Below, in pieces: positions 8,201 through 17,680 of a DNA stretch of 64,000 nucleotides (positions within the stretch are counted from its first letter, which is position 1; each line of letters starts with the position of its first letter). Below the pieces are notes generated by a model that saw nothing but the letters and a program-made list of their open reading frames with translations, was not told where the DNA came from and did not search any database. The translations under genes and the position numbers were made by a program. Source of the stretch: Bacteroidota bacterium (GTDB lineage Bacteria; Bacteroidota; Bacteroidia; Chitinophagales; Chitinophagaceae); contig JAPLEH010000021.1 of assembly GCA_026391455.1 (NCBI GenBank), positions 1 to 64,000 on the forward strand, given 5' to 3'.

Positions 8201-10924
8201 TCAACTTCCCTCCAGTTCAAACCAGGATATCTGTCCCCTTTCTTCCAGTATGGAGAACCGGTCACGTTCACTGCCCGGAAAAATCGCAATCACCCGCGTA
8301 TTGGTTTCATATTCCTTTATCAGCTCCGGCATACCTTCGCTGATCCCAAACAAGTAGAGCCTTTTCTTTTGTGCCATTACAAAATGGCTGGCATTGATAA
8401 ACTCAATGATATCAGGAATCAGGTCCGTTGCAAAAAATGAATCGCCCGGATTAATTTTCAGGCCCTCTGGTTTACAAAGCAGGCAACCTCTATTCGTACT
8501 TACCACCAGGTGAAGTGTAGAAAAATGATCAGAGGCGGCAAAAAAGCGGGTTTGCGTATCCATATTTATCGTATTCACCTGGCCCACTGCACTGATGGCC
8601 ATAATTGCATTGCTGGCCGCAGAATAAAAAAAGTCATTCTTCGTGATCATTTTTGCTTGGGTACTGAACGCAGCAAATTGCACCTCTTTTCCCACACCGG
8701 TACAATGCACAGAACGTATCAATTCACCTTCGAGTGAATAATAATGAAGTGTACCGGAATTATTGACGATGGAGACCTGACAGATTTCCTGATTCGCTGT
8801 CATTGCACACAAAGACACATTCGATTGCAGCCACTGCGGACAAAAAATTTGATTGGATTCCGGGAAATACCTGTTCTTTGGTAATAGCCGTTTGGCAATC
8901 GGAGCCACGTTACCCGAAGCATGCAATATGATCTCTCTATTATAATAAGGAGATTGAAAAAATGTAAACCCGGTATAAGCCGGCACGATCTGCTCCCAGG
9001 TATAATATTCCAGATTGCCATACCAATTACCCCGTGCCAAATGTATTCGGCTGTTCTTTAATCCCACTGCAAAGAACTGGTGCCGGTGCCAGATACCTTT
9101 TTCCCATTGTACGGAGGAATCCAGTAAAAAGCTTCCTTTACTGGAAACCGCTACTGTTCCGCTTTTCGCATCATTCACATAGCGGCTCGTATCACTGCTT
9201 AATAGCTTATCCTTACCAATAAAATGATTGAGTCGTTGAAGCGCTCGTTTATTTCCTCTTTCAGCTTCCCGGTGTACGATCTCATAGGCAACTTCATCGG
9301 CAGTATCTGCAAACAGGCCTTCCGGTTTCTTCTTCTTTAGTTGTTCCATCACATTCAGTAATGAAATCATATGCGAATCAGGTGTATGTGTTTGGTAAAC
9401 TTTCCGAAGTTGACTTTCCCATTCTTCATCTTTCTGTAGGTCAATTATTTCAAAATAGCGCTTCAGACAAAGTTCATGCTGGTAGGATTGGTTCCAGCCG
9501 GTGAGCAATATCTCCCGGGCTCTCTCCTCCTGATTTAATTTGTCATAAACTATGCGTGCCGCTTCTTTAAAATCTCTTTTTTCGAGATAATCATCCGCTA
9601 TTTTTTGAAAAAGGTTGGTAGCCTCTTCCTGCTGGCCTACTTGTTGGTAAAGATCACCGGCTTTCTCAAATTGCTGCATCTCCTTGTATATAACAATCGC
9701 CTCCAGCAATAGCCCGCCCCGTTCAAGACAACTGGCTGCTGATGCAGGATTCTTCAGATGGTCTTTATACAGGATGGCAGCTTCACGAAACAACCCGCCC
9801 TGCTCCAAAACATTGGCGGCTGCATAATAATCCCCAAATAAATGCGCATAGATATAGGCCGCTTTCTTAAAGTCCTTTTCCTCAACGGCCAGGTTTGCCG
9901 CTTTCATATATTTATTCCGCAAATTGTCATAGCGGTCTCCGATATCCCAGGCATCCACCGCTTGTCCACCCCCCAATTTCGAAATATCAAAGAGCGGTTT
10001 CTTTCGCAGCAGCCGGTCAGCAGGATTGCTGCTGTTGCCACGATTCATATAGGGTGAATCGAGTGGTAAAGCATACCGGAGCGCTTCATTAGGATCTTCA
10101 TCAAATAAACGTAGCAGCCGTTCTATCTCATTTTTTCTGCGGGCTTCCAGTTCATCGAGATTTTTGTATACCCAATTGACAAACTTCGACAACAATCCTT
10201 TTTTCCCATCGCCGGAATAACTGGCGGCATCGTCAACTGTCAATCCTTTCTCCAGAGCCTTTTTGGCCATCTTTTCAAACAAACCCGCAATGCCACGAAA
10301 AAGACCCAGTTGAATCCTGTCAGTGATTTTCTGCACTGTATTTCGCTGATCCTCTTTCTTTTTGGGGATATCCTGCAGCGGTTTTTGGCCGATGTTCTGC
10401 TGTATTTCATCCAACAGGTTTTGTGCAGACGGTGGTACTACCGTTATAGCATGTAATACCGGGGCCGAAGGATTGCCCGGATGTGCATAGCTCCAGTCAG
10501 CATCTAACGGTGTTGTATATGCGAAAAAATCAGCAGGATTTACAATGTCCCTTTCTTCAAATCCCACCAGCCCGGCCACAGGATGAAAAACCTGGTAATC
10601 CCACAACAACAATGAACGCCATTCCCGTTCATCCACTTGTGGTACAATGATGGAGCGGCAGGGAATAAATAATTTATCATTTTCACAACCATAAGGATCC
10701 AGCAAAGGCAGTACTGCTGCTTTGGCTGCATCTTTGAATAGTACAAAAAGCCCCGACACACCCCTGTCTTTTACAGAATTGGGCATCAGAAAACAACTGT
10801 ACTCAGCGGGCGATAACTTCCACGATGCAATTTCCCGCAACCAGTCTGCAGGATCATCCCCGCGCAGCAGGGCTGCTCTTACCGGCAAGCGGGACGCTTC
10901 ATTATATTGTAGTTGTATGATCAA
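8201..10924 (-). CDS. large TPR-like/beta-propeller protein of the MoxR-vWA-bpX cassette
   Basis: The 907-aa product is the last gene of the cassette. Residues 1-160 form an N-terminal alpha/beta domain with no recognised motif. About 335-480 is helical repeat of TPR/SEL1 type: units such as AAYIYAHLFGDYYAAANVLE and EAIVIYKEMQQFEKAGDLYQ repeat every 30-35 residues. From about 590 to 907 there are repeating four-stranded blades rich in aromatic residues, as in beta-propellers. This architecture fits the bpX proteins of MoxR-vWA-beta-propeller ternary systems, which are predicted to sense or engage an invader. The specific bpX family number was not determined. The start overlaps the stop of the upstream vWA gene by four bases (ATGA), implying translational coupling. 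Confidence 0.65.
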   Translation of the reverse strand: MIIQLQYNEASRLPVRAALLRGDDPADWLREIASWKLSPAEYSCFLMPNSVKDRGVSGLFVLFKDAAKAAVLPLLDPYGCENDKLFIPCRSIIVPQVDEREWRSLLLWDYQVFHPVAGLVGFEERDIVNPADFFAYTTPLDADWSYAHPGNPSAPVLHAITVVPPSAQNLLDEIQQNIGQKPLQDIPKKKEDQRNTVQKITDRIQLGLFRGIAGLFEKMAKKALEKGLTVDDAASYSGDGKKGLLSKFVNWVYKNLDELEARRKNEIERLLRLFDEDPNEALRYALPLDSPYMNRGNSSNPADRLLRKKPLFDISKLGGGQAVDAWDIGDRYDNLRNKYMKAANLAVEEKDFKKAAYIYAHLFGDYYAAANVLEQGGLFREAAILYKDHLKNPASAASCLERGGLLLEAIVIYKEMQQFEKAGDLYQQVGQQEEATNLFQKIADDYLEKRDFKEAARIVYDKLNQEERAREILLTGWNQSYQHELCLKRYFEIIDLQKDEEWESQLRKVYQTHTPDSHMISLLNVMEQLKKKKPEGLFADTADEVAYEIVHREAERGNKRALQRLNHFIGKDKLLSSDTSRYVNDAKSGTVAVSSKGSFLLDSSVQWEKGIWHRHQFFAVGLKNSRIHLARGNWYGNLEYYTWEQIVPAYTGFTFFQSPYYNREIILHASGNVAPIAKRLLPKNRYFPESNQIFCPQWLQSNVSLCAMTANQEICQVSIVNNSGTLHYYSLEGELIRSVHCTGVGKEVQFAAFSTQAKMITKNDFFYSAASNAIMAISAVGQVNTINMDTQTRFFAASDHFSTLHLVVSTNRGCLLCKPEGLKINPGDSFFATDLIPDIIEFINASHFVMAQKKRLYLFGISEGMPELIKEYETNTRVIAIFPGSERDRFSILEERGQISWFELEGS

Positions 10925-13320
10925 AACATCAATATTCTTTGAATAAACGAATGCAAATATTTTTCATAAAAAAATTCATTCCTTACATAGTTGGTTGTAT
11001 CATCACGAAAGAAATAAGGATTTCCTGTTTTATTACCATCCGATGCCCAGCCAGCCACGCTTGCAGCCAAAATTAACACCAACGTCACTTCCGGGATCGT
11101 ACTGTCTGCACTGCGCAGGTGTAGTAATCCCCTGGAATCAATGACAGCCCGGCTCCCATCTTTCCAGTGCCACTCCACGAGTTTGACTTTTTTATTGGAA
11201 TGGATTTTACGGTTTTGACCTGAATTTTGGGCCCGCTTCACAATGTTTATATTATTGGGTTTATCAATGATCATTATCTCTTTTCCCTTTGCCCAATCGC
11301 ACAACGAAATCATATATTTACCCAGCACCAATTGCCCATCCTGACTGATGCCAACTTCCTTAAACTTAAACAATATGTTGAACTGTTGCCGTTGATTATC
11401 CCACAATCCGACACCTGAGGTAATGTTCTTCTTTAATCCTCTTTGAAATGAAAACACAGGTTCAAAAGACCCCGGAGTTCTTTTTTCAATGATTTCAAAC
11501 GATTCGCAAATGATAGCATAACTGGCTTTATCCGTTTCCAGATAAAACTTTCCATTATTCAGTGCCACTTCTTTTATTACTACCCTTTCCAGCGAAATTT
11601 CTCCCCGCTTGACCAGGTGGTTATCGGTTTCGATTGCATAAATTATAATCAAATTTTTATGCCCCTGATGTATTAATACAAACAAGCGCTCTAATTCGCC
11701 CCAGGCAAAATAATACTGACCTATTTCGATATTTGCTAAAATCTCATCAGCTCCGCGATCTTTTGACCTGATATACAACAATCGGTTATTCACTGTTACC
11801 ACTATCGTTCCCCATAATTCATCATGCAGGTATTTGTCAGATGAAAAGCTGATCCGTATTCTTGGAAACAGTAATGGCGGCGGACTCCGCAACAAAAAAG
11901 CGGGCTGATCGGTATTCAGCTTTTCTGCCTGAATGACTTTGTTGGCTGACGGAAAAAGTAAGTCATTCAGATCGAGCTTTGCTGTAGTCAGAATTTTACC
12001 CGTACCTTTTTTAAGCTGTGTAAAACTTAGCTCACCGCTGCGGTCTACCAATACGAGAAATTGCAATTGCTTTCGTACAGTGGTATAGAAAGCAAAAAAT
12101 GCAGGATGCTGCATATTGCCTTGCCGGGTTATTAATACTAACTCGGTATCTTCTTTTCCGCCCAGTTCTTTCATTGCTTTTTGCAATGCCTTTCCGCAAT
12201 GCAGTGCATGATGCAGGTACCCCAATGCTTCCATGATAGTGGCTTTGGTACTAAGCCCGATCTGATGATAATCTTCACCTCCCAGCATATAGGCTTCCGT
12301 TGCTTCCCCGTGTTTTACGTTTTGGGCAATGGCCAATGCAGCAGAAAGGGCAAACACTCTTGGCACGCCCCATAGTTTCAAAGTGGAGTCAATCAGTAGT
12401 ATCCGTTTCCTTTTGGGATTATCCGGTGGTTCTTCACGTTTAAAATACAATGCTTCGTTATTGACCAGCCTCGCCATCAGCAGGTCCGTATCGTGTGCCA
12501 GTTCACTCAGCAATAATTTATCATAATTACCCCTGTTCGTAATATCAGTAATGCCACCAAAGGAATGATCACCGCTTTTTTGCGAATGTAATGGGATGAT
12601 CAATGCGGCGGTGAGCCGGCGGGTAAGCCGGGCCAACCCCAACGTTCGGTTATCTGCGGCGAGTTCATCGAGGATATTCACAGACGTTGAATCCGGTAAT
12701 TCCATTGGAACCGGTGATGGCATGGTCGTGAACCCGGTACGCAGTTTGTTTTCCAGCGTAGTCACATCAGGAAAACGATCAATGGCTTCTGCGAAATAAC
12801 GCAGGTCTGTTTTTACCTGTTCCGCTGTATATCGGTCGCCGGGTGTAAATACCAATTCATCCAGCCTGCCGGAAGACATTTCAGCAATGGCTGCTTTTAC
12901 CTGGTGATTGGAAAACACAAACCCGGTATCTGCAAATACTTCGCGGATCAGGTGTACCCGGGCAAAGCCAGTACGCAAGGTTTCCGGTAATGCATGAACA
13001 ATCGAAGAGAAAACCATCGCCTTATCAATCAATTTATAAACTTCCGTTTTCTCCTTATCATAACTTTCCAGCCCGCGGAGTAATAAAACCTTATCGTGAA
13101 TATTGAATGAATTCCGGCAAGCTGCTAACAATAATAACAGGGATCCCATCGGTGGCAACCCTTTATCCGACACTGCGGAGAGCAATTGCAACAAGTCATC
13201 CCGATAACATATTGTTATGCCATGATACCATTCCACCAGTGCGCCCTGCTCACCCCATCGCCAGAAATAATTATCCGGCGCCTGAAAATATTTTTGTGTA
13301 TGTATGACGGTCTTAATCAT
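10921..13320 (-). CDS. vWA-like and beta-propeller protein of the MoxR-vWA-bpX cassette
   Basis: The product is 799 aa. Residues 1-310 are mostly helical. At about 318 begins a vWA-like Rossmann region (RILLIDSTLKLWGVPRVFAL) with the following helix and strand (DTELVLITRQGN). The metal site motif DxSxS is not intact: the strand ends D-S-T. The C-terminal half, about 450-799, has repeated beta blades (LLYIRSKDRG, KFYLETDKASYAII, LLHLRSADS) as in a propeller. In characterised comparative-genomic descriptions the MoxR ATPase, a vWA protein and a propeller protein form one ternary conflict system, and here vWA and propeller are on one chain. It overlaps the upstream gene by eight bases and the downstream gene by four. 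Confidence 0.65.
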   Translation of the reverse strand: MIKTVIHTQKYFQAPDNYFWRWGEQGALVEWYHGITICYRDDLLQLLSAVSDKGLPPMGSLLLLLAACRNSFNIHDKVLLLRGLESYDKEKTEVYKLIDKAMVFSSIVHALPETLRTGFARVHLIREVFADTGFVFSNHQVKAAIAEMSSGRLDELVFTPGDRYTAEQVKTDLRYFAEAIDRFPDVTTLENKLRTGFTTMPSPVPMELPDSTSVNILDELAADNRTLGLARLTRRLTAALIIPLHSQKSGDHSFGGITDITNRGNYDKLLLSELAHDTDLLMARLVNNEALYFKREEPPDNPKRKRILLIDSTLKLWGVPRVFALSAALAIAQNVKHGEATEAYMLGGEDYHQIGLSTKATIMEALGYLHHALHCGKALQKAMKELGGKEDTELVLITRQGNMQHPAFFAFYTTVRKQLQFLVLVDRSGELSFTQLKKGTGKILTTAKLDLNDLLFPSANKVIQAEKLNTDQPAFLLRSPPPLLFPRIRISFSSDKYLHDELWGTIVVTVNNRLLYIRSKDRGADEILANIEIGQYYFAWGELERLFVLIHQGHKNLIIIYAIETDNHLVKRGEISLERVVIKEVALNNGKFYLETDKASYAIICESFEIIEKRTPGSFEPVFSFQRGLKKNITSGVGLWDNQRQQFNILFKFKEVGISQDGQLVLGKYMISLCDWAKGKEIMIIDKPNNINIVKRAQNSGQNRKIHSNKKVKLVEWHWKDGSRAVIDSRGLLHLRSADSTIPEVTLVLILAASVAGWASDGNKTGNPYFFRDDTTNYVRNEFFYEKYLHSFIQRILMF

Positions 13321-14017
13321 GTGGCAAACCAGTGAGCCTTACTGCACTTCGTTTTGCTGTAACAAAATAATTATTATCTATGGCCTGCCAATTACCTTCC
13401 TGATCGAATACCAATATCTGCGTACGGAGCGGATTCAACTGCTGATGCAGAAAAACAGGGAACATTTCATTCTCAAAATCAAATCCTGCGGGTATATATA
13501 TATCTTGAACTTCCCAATACTCCTTTCCGGGCAATGGAGGCAGTATATCACCAATAATGAACACTTCCCCTTTTGCAGATACTGCAAAGCGGAGTGATGC
13601 CAGGCGTATGGCCGGTGCTTCTTCCGCGTATTTCTTCCAAACCACAAGGCTCGTAAGCAATGCCTTTCCATTACGGGGTCGTTGAGAAATGACAAATGGT
13701 ATTGGTTGCGGTTGCCCCAATAAACCCGGCAATGCCGCAACCGGCATTTTCAACGGAAGGAAATCGGTCAATGCCATACATTCCAGTGTTTTCAACTTCA
13801 TAACAGGAGTCTGACAGCCCAGGTGAAACAGATGTCCTTCATCATCCGTTTCAAATGTAGCCAGCACAGGTAATTTTCTTAATGCTGCGGGAATGGCTCC
13901 ATGGATATCATCAAATCGCAACCAGATATCATCCTGTTCCGTAGCTACGAGGAGGCCTGCCACACAACGAACAGTTCCCAATGCTTCTTTATCTTTTATA
14001 TGCAACTGGTATATCAA
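13313..14017 (-). CDS. small bpX-type component of the MoxR-vWA cassette
   Basis: This 234-aa protein is mostly beta-strand by appearance (IWLRFDDIHGAIPA, FVISQRPRNGKALLTSLVVW, AIDNNYFVTAKRSAVRLTGL). No catalytic motif or membrane segment is visible. Its position between the MoxR ATPase (15 bases upstream) and the vWA gene (8-base overlap) makes it part of the same complex, probably one of the bpX accessory families. The exact family could not be assigned. An independent function is unlikely given the packing of the operon. Confidence 0.55.
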   Translation of the reverse strand: MIYQLHIKDKEALGTVRCVAGLLVATEQDDIWLRFDDIHGAIPAALRKLPVLATFETDDEGHLFHLGCQTPVMKLKTLECMALTDFLPLKMPVAALPGLLGQPQPIPFVISQRPRNGKALLTSLVVWKKYAEEAPAIRLASLRFAVSAKGEVFIIGDILPPLPGKEYWEVQDIYIPAGFDFENEMFPVFLHQQLNPLRTQILVFDQEGNWQAIDNNYFVTAKRSAVRLTGLPHD

Positions 14018-14032
14018 GCGGAAAGCAGGGTA

Positions 14033-15187
14033 TTAATTAGAATGAATGATTTTTTCCCATAACTGGTCAATGGGCTGCTGAACATATTTGCGTTGCACTT
14101 CATTGTTGATCCATTCGCAACGGCCACTCAGATAACGTAAGCGATCTTTGATGATAGTGCGTTCAGACAAAGGCAAACTGGCATCTTCCCATTTTTCTGC
14201 CATGCCCGTTACCTCTTTATATATTTCTTCTGCATTGGGCAGTGATGCGGTACCCGCCCTGGGATGCTGTGCCGGAGCCTCTTTATCAGCCTGTACTACC
14301 GTATTGACGATACCGGCTATGATCTCCTGTTGTTCATCCGTATCCCATATATACCGCATCACCCACATATCGGAAGGAATAGCTTTATTACGCTTGCATA
14401 ACAGGGCGCTGGCCGCAATCAACCGTTGCAGTTTCACGGCGCGCCGGTCACTCACCTGCACACCCGCATTGCGCAGCATTTCTACCAGGTTAATATAGGC
14501 AGGCCGTATCTCCTGCAGATCCACCGTTCCGATCAGTGCCTGAATATGGAAAATATCGGATGCGGCAATAACCGGTTGATCAGTCAATGCTTTTTGTTCC
14601 AGTTTCCATCCTGCTTCCAGTACATTATTTAATAAAGCGGGGTCTACATAATCACAACGCACGCGCAGCAGAAAACGGTCGAAAAGTGCCTGCAACGCTT
14701 CATCTTCCGGCAAATGATTACTCGCTCCCACGATCATGATCGCGGGCAGGGGCCGGTTTTCTCTCCCCCGCCTGAATACTTTTTCATTGAGTACCATCAG
14801 AAGGCTGTTGAGAATGGCGCTATTGGCGTTCAGCAATTCATCTAAAAAAATCAGATTGGCCTCCGGCAGCATGCCTTCGGTATTGGTAACGAGGTCACCT
14901 TCGCGAAGTTTGCGAATATCGAATGGCCCAAATAATTCATTGGGTTCGGTAAACCTGGTGAGTAAATATTCAAAGGTTTTACCCTGAAGGAGTTTCGACA
15001 ATTCGCGCACCATCGCACTTTTAGCAGTACCGGGAGGTCCGAGTAAAAAAAGGTTTTCGCGGCCAGCAAGACAGATACCCATCAGGTCAATGATATCATC
15101 CTTACCTACGAATTTTTCTTTCAGATGCTGCAATACCAGGTTCAACTGGTCAATTTGAGCGGCATCGGTTGCGGCTATACTATTCAT
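14033..15187 (-). CDS. MoxR-family AAA+ ATPase, RavA-like
   Basis: The 384-aa protein shows Walker A LLGPPGTAKS (about 51-60), the RavA-type stretch FEYLLTRFTEPNELFGPFDI, Walker B LIFLDELLNAN and sensor-1 IVGASNHLPEDEALQALFDR. These place it in the RavA branch of MoxR ATPases, which remodel partner proteins and usually work with a vWA protein. Here the partner is the vWA/propeller protein two genes downstream. The C-terminal 130 aa is helical and includes SERTIIKDRLRYLSGRCEWI. The gene starts 7 bases after the stop of the first cassette gene. Assignment as ATPase is firm; its role in defence is inferred from the cassette type. Confidence 0.88.
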   Translation of the reverse strand: MNSIAATDAAQIDQLNLVLQHLKEKFVGKDDIIDLMGICLAGRENLFLLGPPGTAKSAMVRELSKLLQGKTFEYLLTRFTEPNELFGPFDIRKLREGDLVTNTEGMLPEANLIFLDELLNANSAILNSLLMVLNEKVFRRGRENRPLPAIMIVGASNHLPEDEALQALFDRFLLRVRCDYVDPALLNNVLEAGWKLEQKALTDQPVIAASDIFHIQALIGTVDLQEIRPAYINLVEMLRNAGVQVSDRRAVKLQRLIAASALLCKRNKAIPSDMWVMRYIWDTDEQQEIIAGIVNTVVQADKEAPAQHPRAGTASLPNAEEIYKEVTGMAEKWEDASLPLSERTIIKDRLRYLSGRCEWINNEVQRKYVQQPIDQLWEKIIHSN

Positions 15188-15194
15188 CTTCGGT

Positions 15195-15815
15195 TTAATT
15201 TATCAGTTCAGCTTCCGGCCATATTCGATTCATGTATTCACCTGCTGTGGCCTTTATTTGTTCCATTACCATTGGGCTATCTGCCCGTTTTCTGTCTTTG
15301 GCTGCAATGATCCTGTCCACATAGGCAGTTCTTAACGAAGGATGTAAAAAGATCAATTCTTCATTCGTTACATTATTCAATTCGATGCCCACAGAAGAAA
15401 AAGGCCAGATTGCAGCCGTAGCATTCAGTTCCTGCACGAGTATATCGGCGGGTGCCAGTCCTTTTACCAGATGCAATAACCGGGTCAGGTGTCGCAATAT
15501 AAGGTCGGCGGAATATATGGCTCCTGCATGCATCGTTCCCGGATAGGGTTTCAACTGTTCTTTTATCGTATCGGGATCAGCGTCGCGGTTAACAGTCAGT
15601 ATTATTGCCTGGTAGAGATATCCTGCTGCCCAGTAAGCGGCTTCCCAATCAAATTCGGGAGCTGCAGCGGGCATCTCTAAACGGTCTTGCTGGTAAAATT
15701 GTTGCAATAAAGAAATGGCCGTATCCTGTTCATTATCGGCATCCGTTTCTTCCTGCTGATCCACCGTTATTTGCCCGGTGGTCAATACATCTGCTATGAA
15801 TAAGGTCAGTTTCAA
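15195..15815 (-). CDS. first gene of the MoxR-vWA-bpX cassette, helical protein of unknown function
   Basis: The 206-aa product is mainly helical (WEAAYWAAGYLYQAIILTVN, MHAGAIYSADLILRHLTRLL, HPSLRTAYVDRIIAAKDRK). It lies 7 bases before the MoxR gene and is probably a dedicated accessory of the ternary system. No enzymatic motif is seen. The start is TTG at 15813-15815: an in-frame stop lies 33 bases upstream and the next ATG would remove about 48 residues. A strong -7 element (15821-15828) lies so close that the mRNA may be leaderless or nearly so. Confidence 0.6.
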   Translation of the reverse strand: MKLTLFIADVLTTGQITVDQQEETDADNEQDTAISLLQQFYQQDRLEMPAAAPEFDWEAAYWAAGYLYQAIILTVNRDADPDTIKEQLKPYPGTMHAGAIYSADLILRHLTRLLHLVKGLAPADILVQELNATAAIWPFSSVGIELNNVTNEELIFLHPSLRTAYVDRIIAAKDRKRADSPMVMEQIKATAGEYMNRIWPEAELIN

Positions 15816-15820
15816 GGGTG

Positions 15821-15828
15821 CAAAGATA
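15821..15828 (-). promoter_or_regulatory. putative -7 promoter element of the MoxR-vWA-bpX cassette
   Basis: The minus strand reads TATCTTTG followed by CACCC, a full match to TAnnTTTG. The G lies only five bases before the TTG start at 15815, so transcription would begin at or next to the start codon. Confidence 0.55.
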
Positions 15829-15892
15829 ATAAGCAGTGGGGATTAATTCGTACGACACAGGGTTCCTTTCCTCACGAACCAATCCGCCCCCA

Positions 15893-16627
15893 TTAATTCA
15901 TATTCCGACCTGTTTCTCCGGGATATAATGCCGGCAACGGATCGCTCTGCCAATATTGACAAGTATCAATATCCATGATGGTAAGTTTACCAGTAAATGC
16001 GGCACCGGTATCCAGATTCCATACATTGCAGGCCTGCATCGGGATATCCTTTTTATAATACAACGTAGGGGTATGGCCAATATAAATTGTGTCGAATAAT
16101 TTCAACCGCTTAGGGAAAAGCAAGGAGTTTTTCTCTACGCGCGGATCCATACATAAGGCCATTTCCCACAGGGTACGGTCCCAACTAAAATTCGTGGTAT
16201 AATGCTCCTGCTCCGGCCCATGCATGGATGTGAATCCTGCATGAATGAACAGCCGTTGCTGTTCATCCGTTTCATATAATTTCATACGCTCCAGAAAATG
16301 AAGATGCTGCAAGCGAGTTTCGGTATCGACCGCTGCATAACTCTGTTTCGTGCTCACACCTCCATGCACCAACCATTTAGTGTCTTCCTTACTACTCCGC
16401 AACCATTCTTCCAGCCATACGTCATGGTTGCCCTTTATACAGATACAGGTTTGTTGTTGCGACAATTCGATAATGCGGGCAAGTACTCCGAATGATTCAC
16501 TCCAGCCATCCACATAATCGCCCAGGAAAATGAGGATATCATCCGGTGTAACAGCCGCACGTTCCAGCACCTGCTCCAAGGCACGTAGCCCGCCATGAAT
16601 ATCTCCTATGATTAATGTCCTTTTCAT
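15893..16627 (-). CDS. calcineurin-like metallophosphoesterase (PPP/ApaH-type)
   Basis: The 244-aa protein has all motifs of the phosphoprotein phosphatase/ApaH branch: GDIHG (8-12), GDYVDG (36-41), GNHDVW (about 66-71), HAGF and GHTP near the end. It should bind two metals and hydrolyse a phosphomonoester or dinucleoside polyphosphate. It is the last gene of the minus-strand run that starts with the Prs-like gene, 98 bases after kptA, so a substrate produced by NAD or tRNA 2'-phosphate chemistry is possible, but this is inference. Protein phosphatase activity is the main alternative. Confidence 0.8.
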   Translation of the reverse strand: MKRTLIIGDIHGGLRALEQVLERAAVTPDDILIFLGDYVDGWSESFGVLARIIELSQQQTCICIKGNHDVWLEEWLRSSKEDTKWLVHGGVSTKQSYAAVDTETRLQHLHFLERMKLYETDEQQRLFIHAGFTSMHGPEQEHYTTNFSWDRTLWEMALCMDPRVEKNSLLFPKRLKLFDTIYIGHTPTLYYKKDIPMQACNVWNLDTGAAFTGKLTIMDIDTCQYWQSDPLPALYPGETGRNMN

Positions 16628-16725
16628 TTGATGTTTTTACTACAAGCATTTAACGTGTTGTCTATCTATAAAAAAAATCATTCCGCGTTTTCTGAAATAT
16701 CAGGGTATTCTATAGACACTTCATA

Positions 16726-17277
16726 TTACAACGTTTCGCTCAGCCGGATATATGCAGGGGGCACTTCTCCGGTAAGCCAAACCTTATTGGCTGATAAATA
16801 AAAGGTAAAACCTGCTGTTGCCATAGCACGGGCCGCGATAATCAATACCACGGGTTTGCCATGTCGGCTGCCCACTGCTTTGGCAGTAGTTGCATTATCA
16901 CTCAGGTGTACATGCTGACGGCGTTGCTTCTGTAATCCTTTTTCAAATATACTGTCCACAAAATCCACCGCAGTACCGTGAAAAAGATGTTCCGGGGGCA
17001 GTTGTTCTTCCAAAGTAAGATCAACAGCAAGGCTATGTCCCTGACTGGCCCGTATTTTTGACTGATCCCCGTTGAATGCAAAGCGTTGTTTGTCATTTCC
17101 CTCCACAATGGCAATAATCGTATTACGGTCAACATGATTACCAGCGGCATTCATCTTTTCGATAAGTTCGTCCACAGATGCCCAGCCCTGTTCATCGAGC
17201 CTAAGCCCAATGGTCTCCGGTTGATGCCGGAGTACCAGACTCATTAATTTACTGATATGTTTTAATTCTTTTTCCAT
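16726..17277 (-). CDS. kptA: RNA 2'-phosphotransferase (Tpt1/KptA)
   Basis: The 183-aa product from the ATG at 17277 starts MEKELKHISKLMSLVLRHQP, the usual N-terminus; a longer frame to 17409 adds unrelated residues that overlap the upstream gene. Conserved residues of the family are present: LVLRHQPE, IRASQGHSL, LFHGT, RRQHVHLS, GSRHGKPVVL and FYLSANKVWLTGEVP. The enzyme moves an internal RNA 2'-phosphate to NAD+, releasing nicotinamide and ADP-ribose 1'',2''-cyclic phosphate. Ligases that leave a 2'-phosphate are not seen in this window. Its location between NAD-metabolism genes means its by-products could be recycled by the neighbours. Confidence 0.93.
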   Translation of the reverse strand: MEKELKHISKLMSLVLRHQPETIGLRLDEQGWASVDELIEKMNAAGNHVDRNTIIAIVEGNDKQRFAFNGDQSKIRASQGHSLAVDLTLEEQLPPEHLFHGTAVDFVDSIFEKGLQKQRRQHVHLSDNATTAKAVGSRHGKPVVLIIAARAMATAGFTFYLSANKVWLTGEVPPAYIRLSETL

Positions 17278-17287
17278 TTCGTTTCTT

Positions 17288-17659
17288 TTATACCTCCTTA
17301 TGATTTTCTCCAAAATAAGAACGTACCAGCCTGATCTCTCCGATGATCGCGGCATTGAAAGCTTCGAGTTCTCCGGCAGGCACCCAAAGTTCATTGTGTA
17401 ATTCACCACCTACGTTTTGTACCGGATACTGGTCTGTGATGGATGCCGGCATATCAAATGCGAGAACATACCCTGCATATCCCGAAAATTCATCCTTCGT
17501 ATTCCATTCACTGGCGATTTGTGCAGCATAGGCTTCATTCATCACCGGATAAAAGATCGGTTGCCAATCCAGCCGGGGTGGGAATCGGGTGTACCCGCTC
17601 TCGCGAATCAGCTCCAATTCTTTTTGCCCTACCGGGCGAAATAAAGTTATTGTTTTCAT
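17288..17659 (-). CDS. small conserved protein, ADP-ribosylation/crystallin J1-like
   Basis: The 123-aa protein begins MKTITLFRPVGQKELELI and continues with PPRLDWQPIFYPVMNEAYA, WNTKD and GGELHNELWVPAGELEAFN. This pattern recalls small proteins that automatic annotation calls ADP-ribosylation/crystallin J1. That label is weakly founded, and no catalytic residues of ADP-ribosylglycohydrolases can be pointed out. It lies between DUF4291 (21-base gap) and kptA (10-base gap), so co-expression in the NAD operon is likely. A role in ADP-ribose chemistry is plausible from context only. Confidence 0.6.
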   Translation of the reverse strand: MKTITLFRPVGQKELELIRESGYTRFPPRLDWQPIFYPVMNEAYAAQIASEWNTKDEFSGYAGYVLAFDMPASITDQYPVQNVGGELHNELWVPAGELEAFNAAIIGEIRLVRSYFGENHKEV

Positions 17660-17680
17660 TATTATAAATTCTATCGGGTA

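Noticed and set aside
17278-17409. N-terminal extension of kptA
   Set aside because: The added 44 residues lie in the upstream gene in another frame, and KptA homologs start close to MEKELKHISKLMS.
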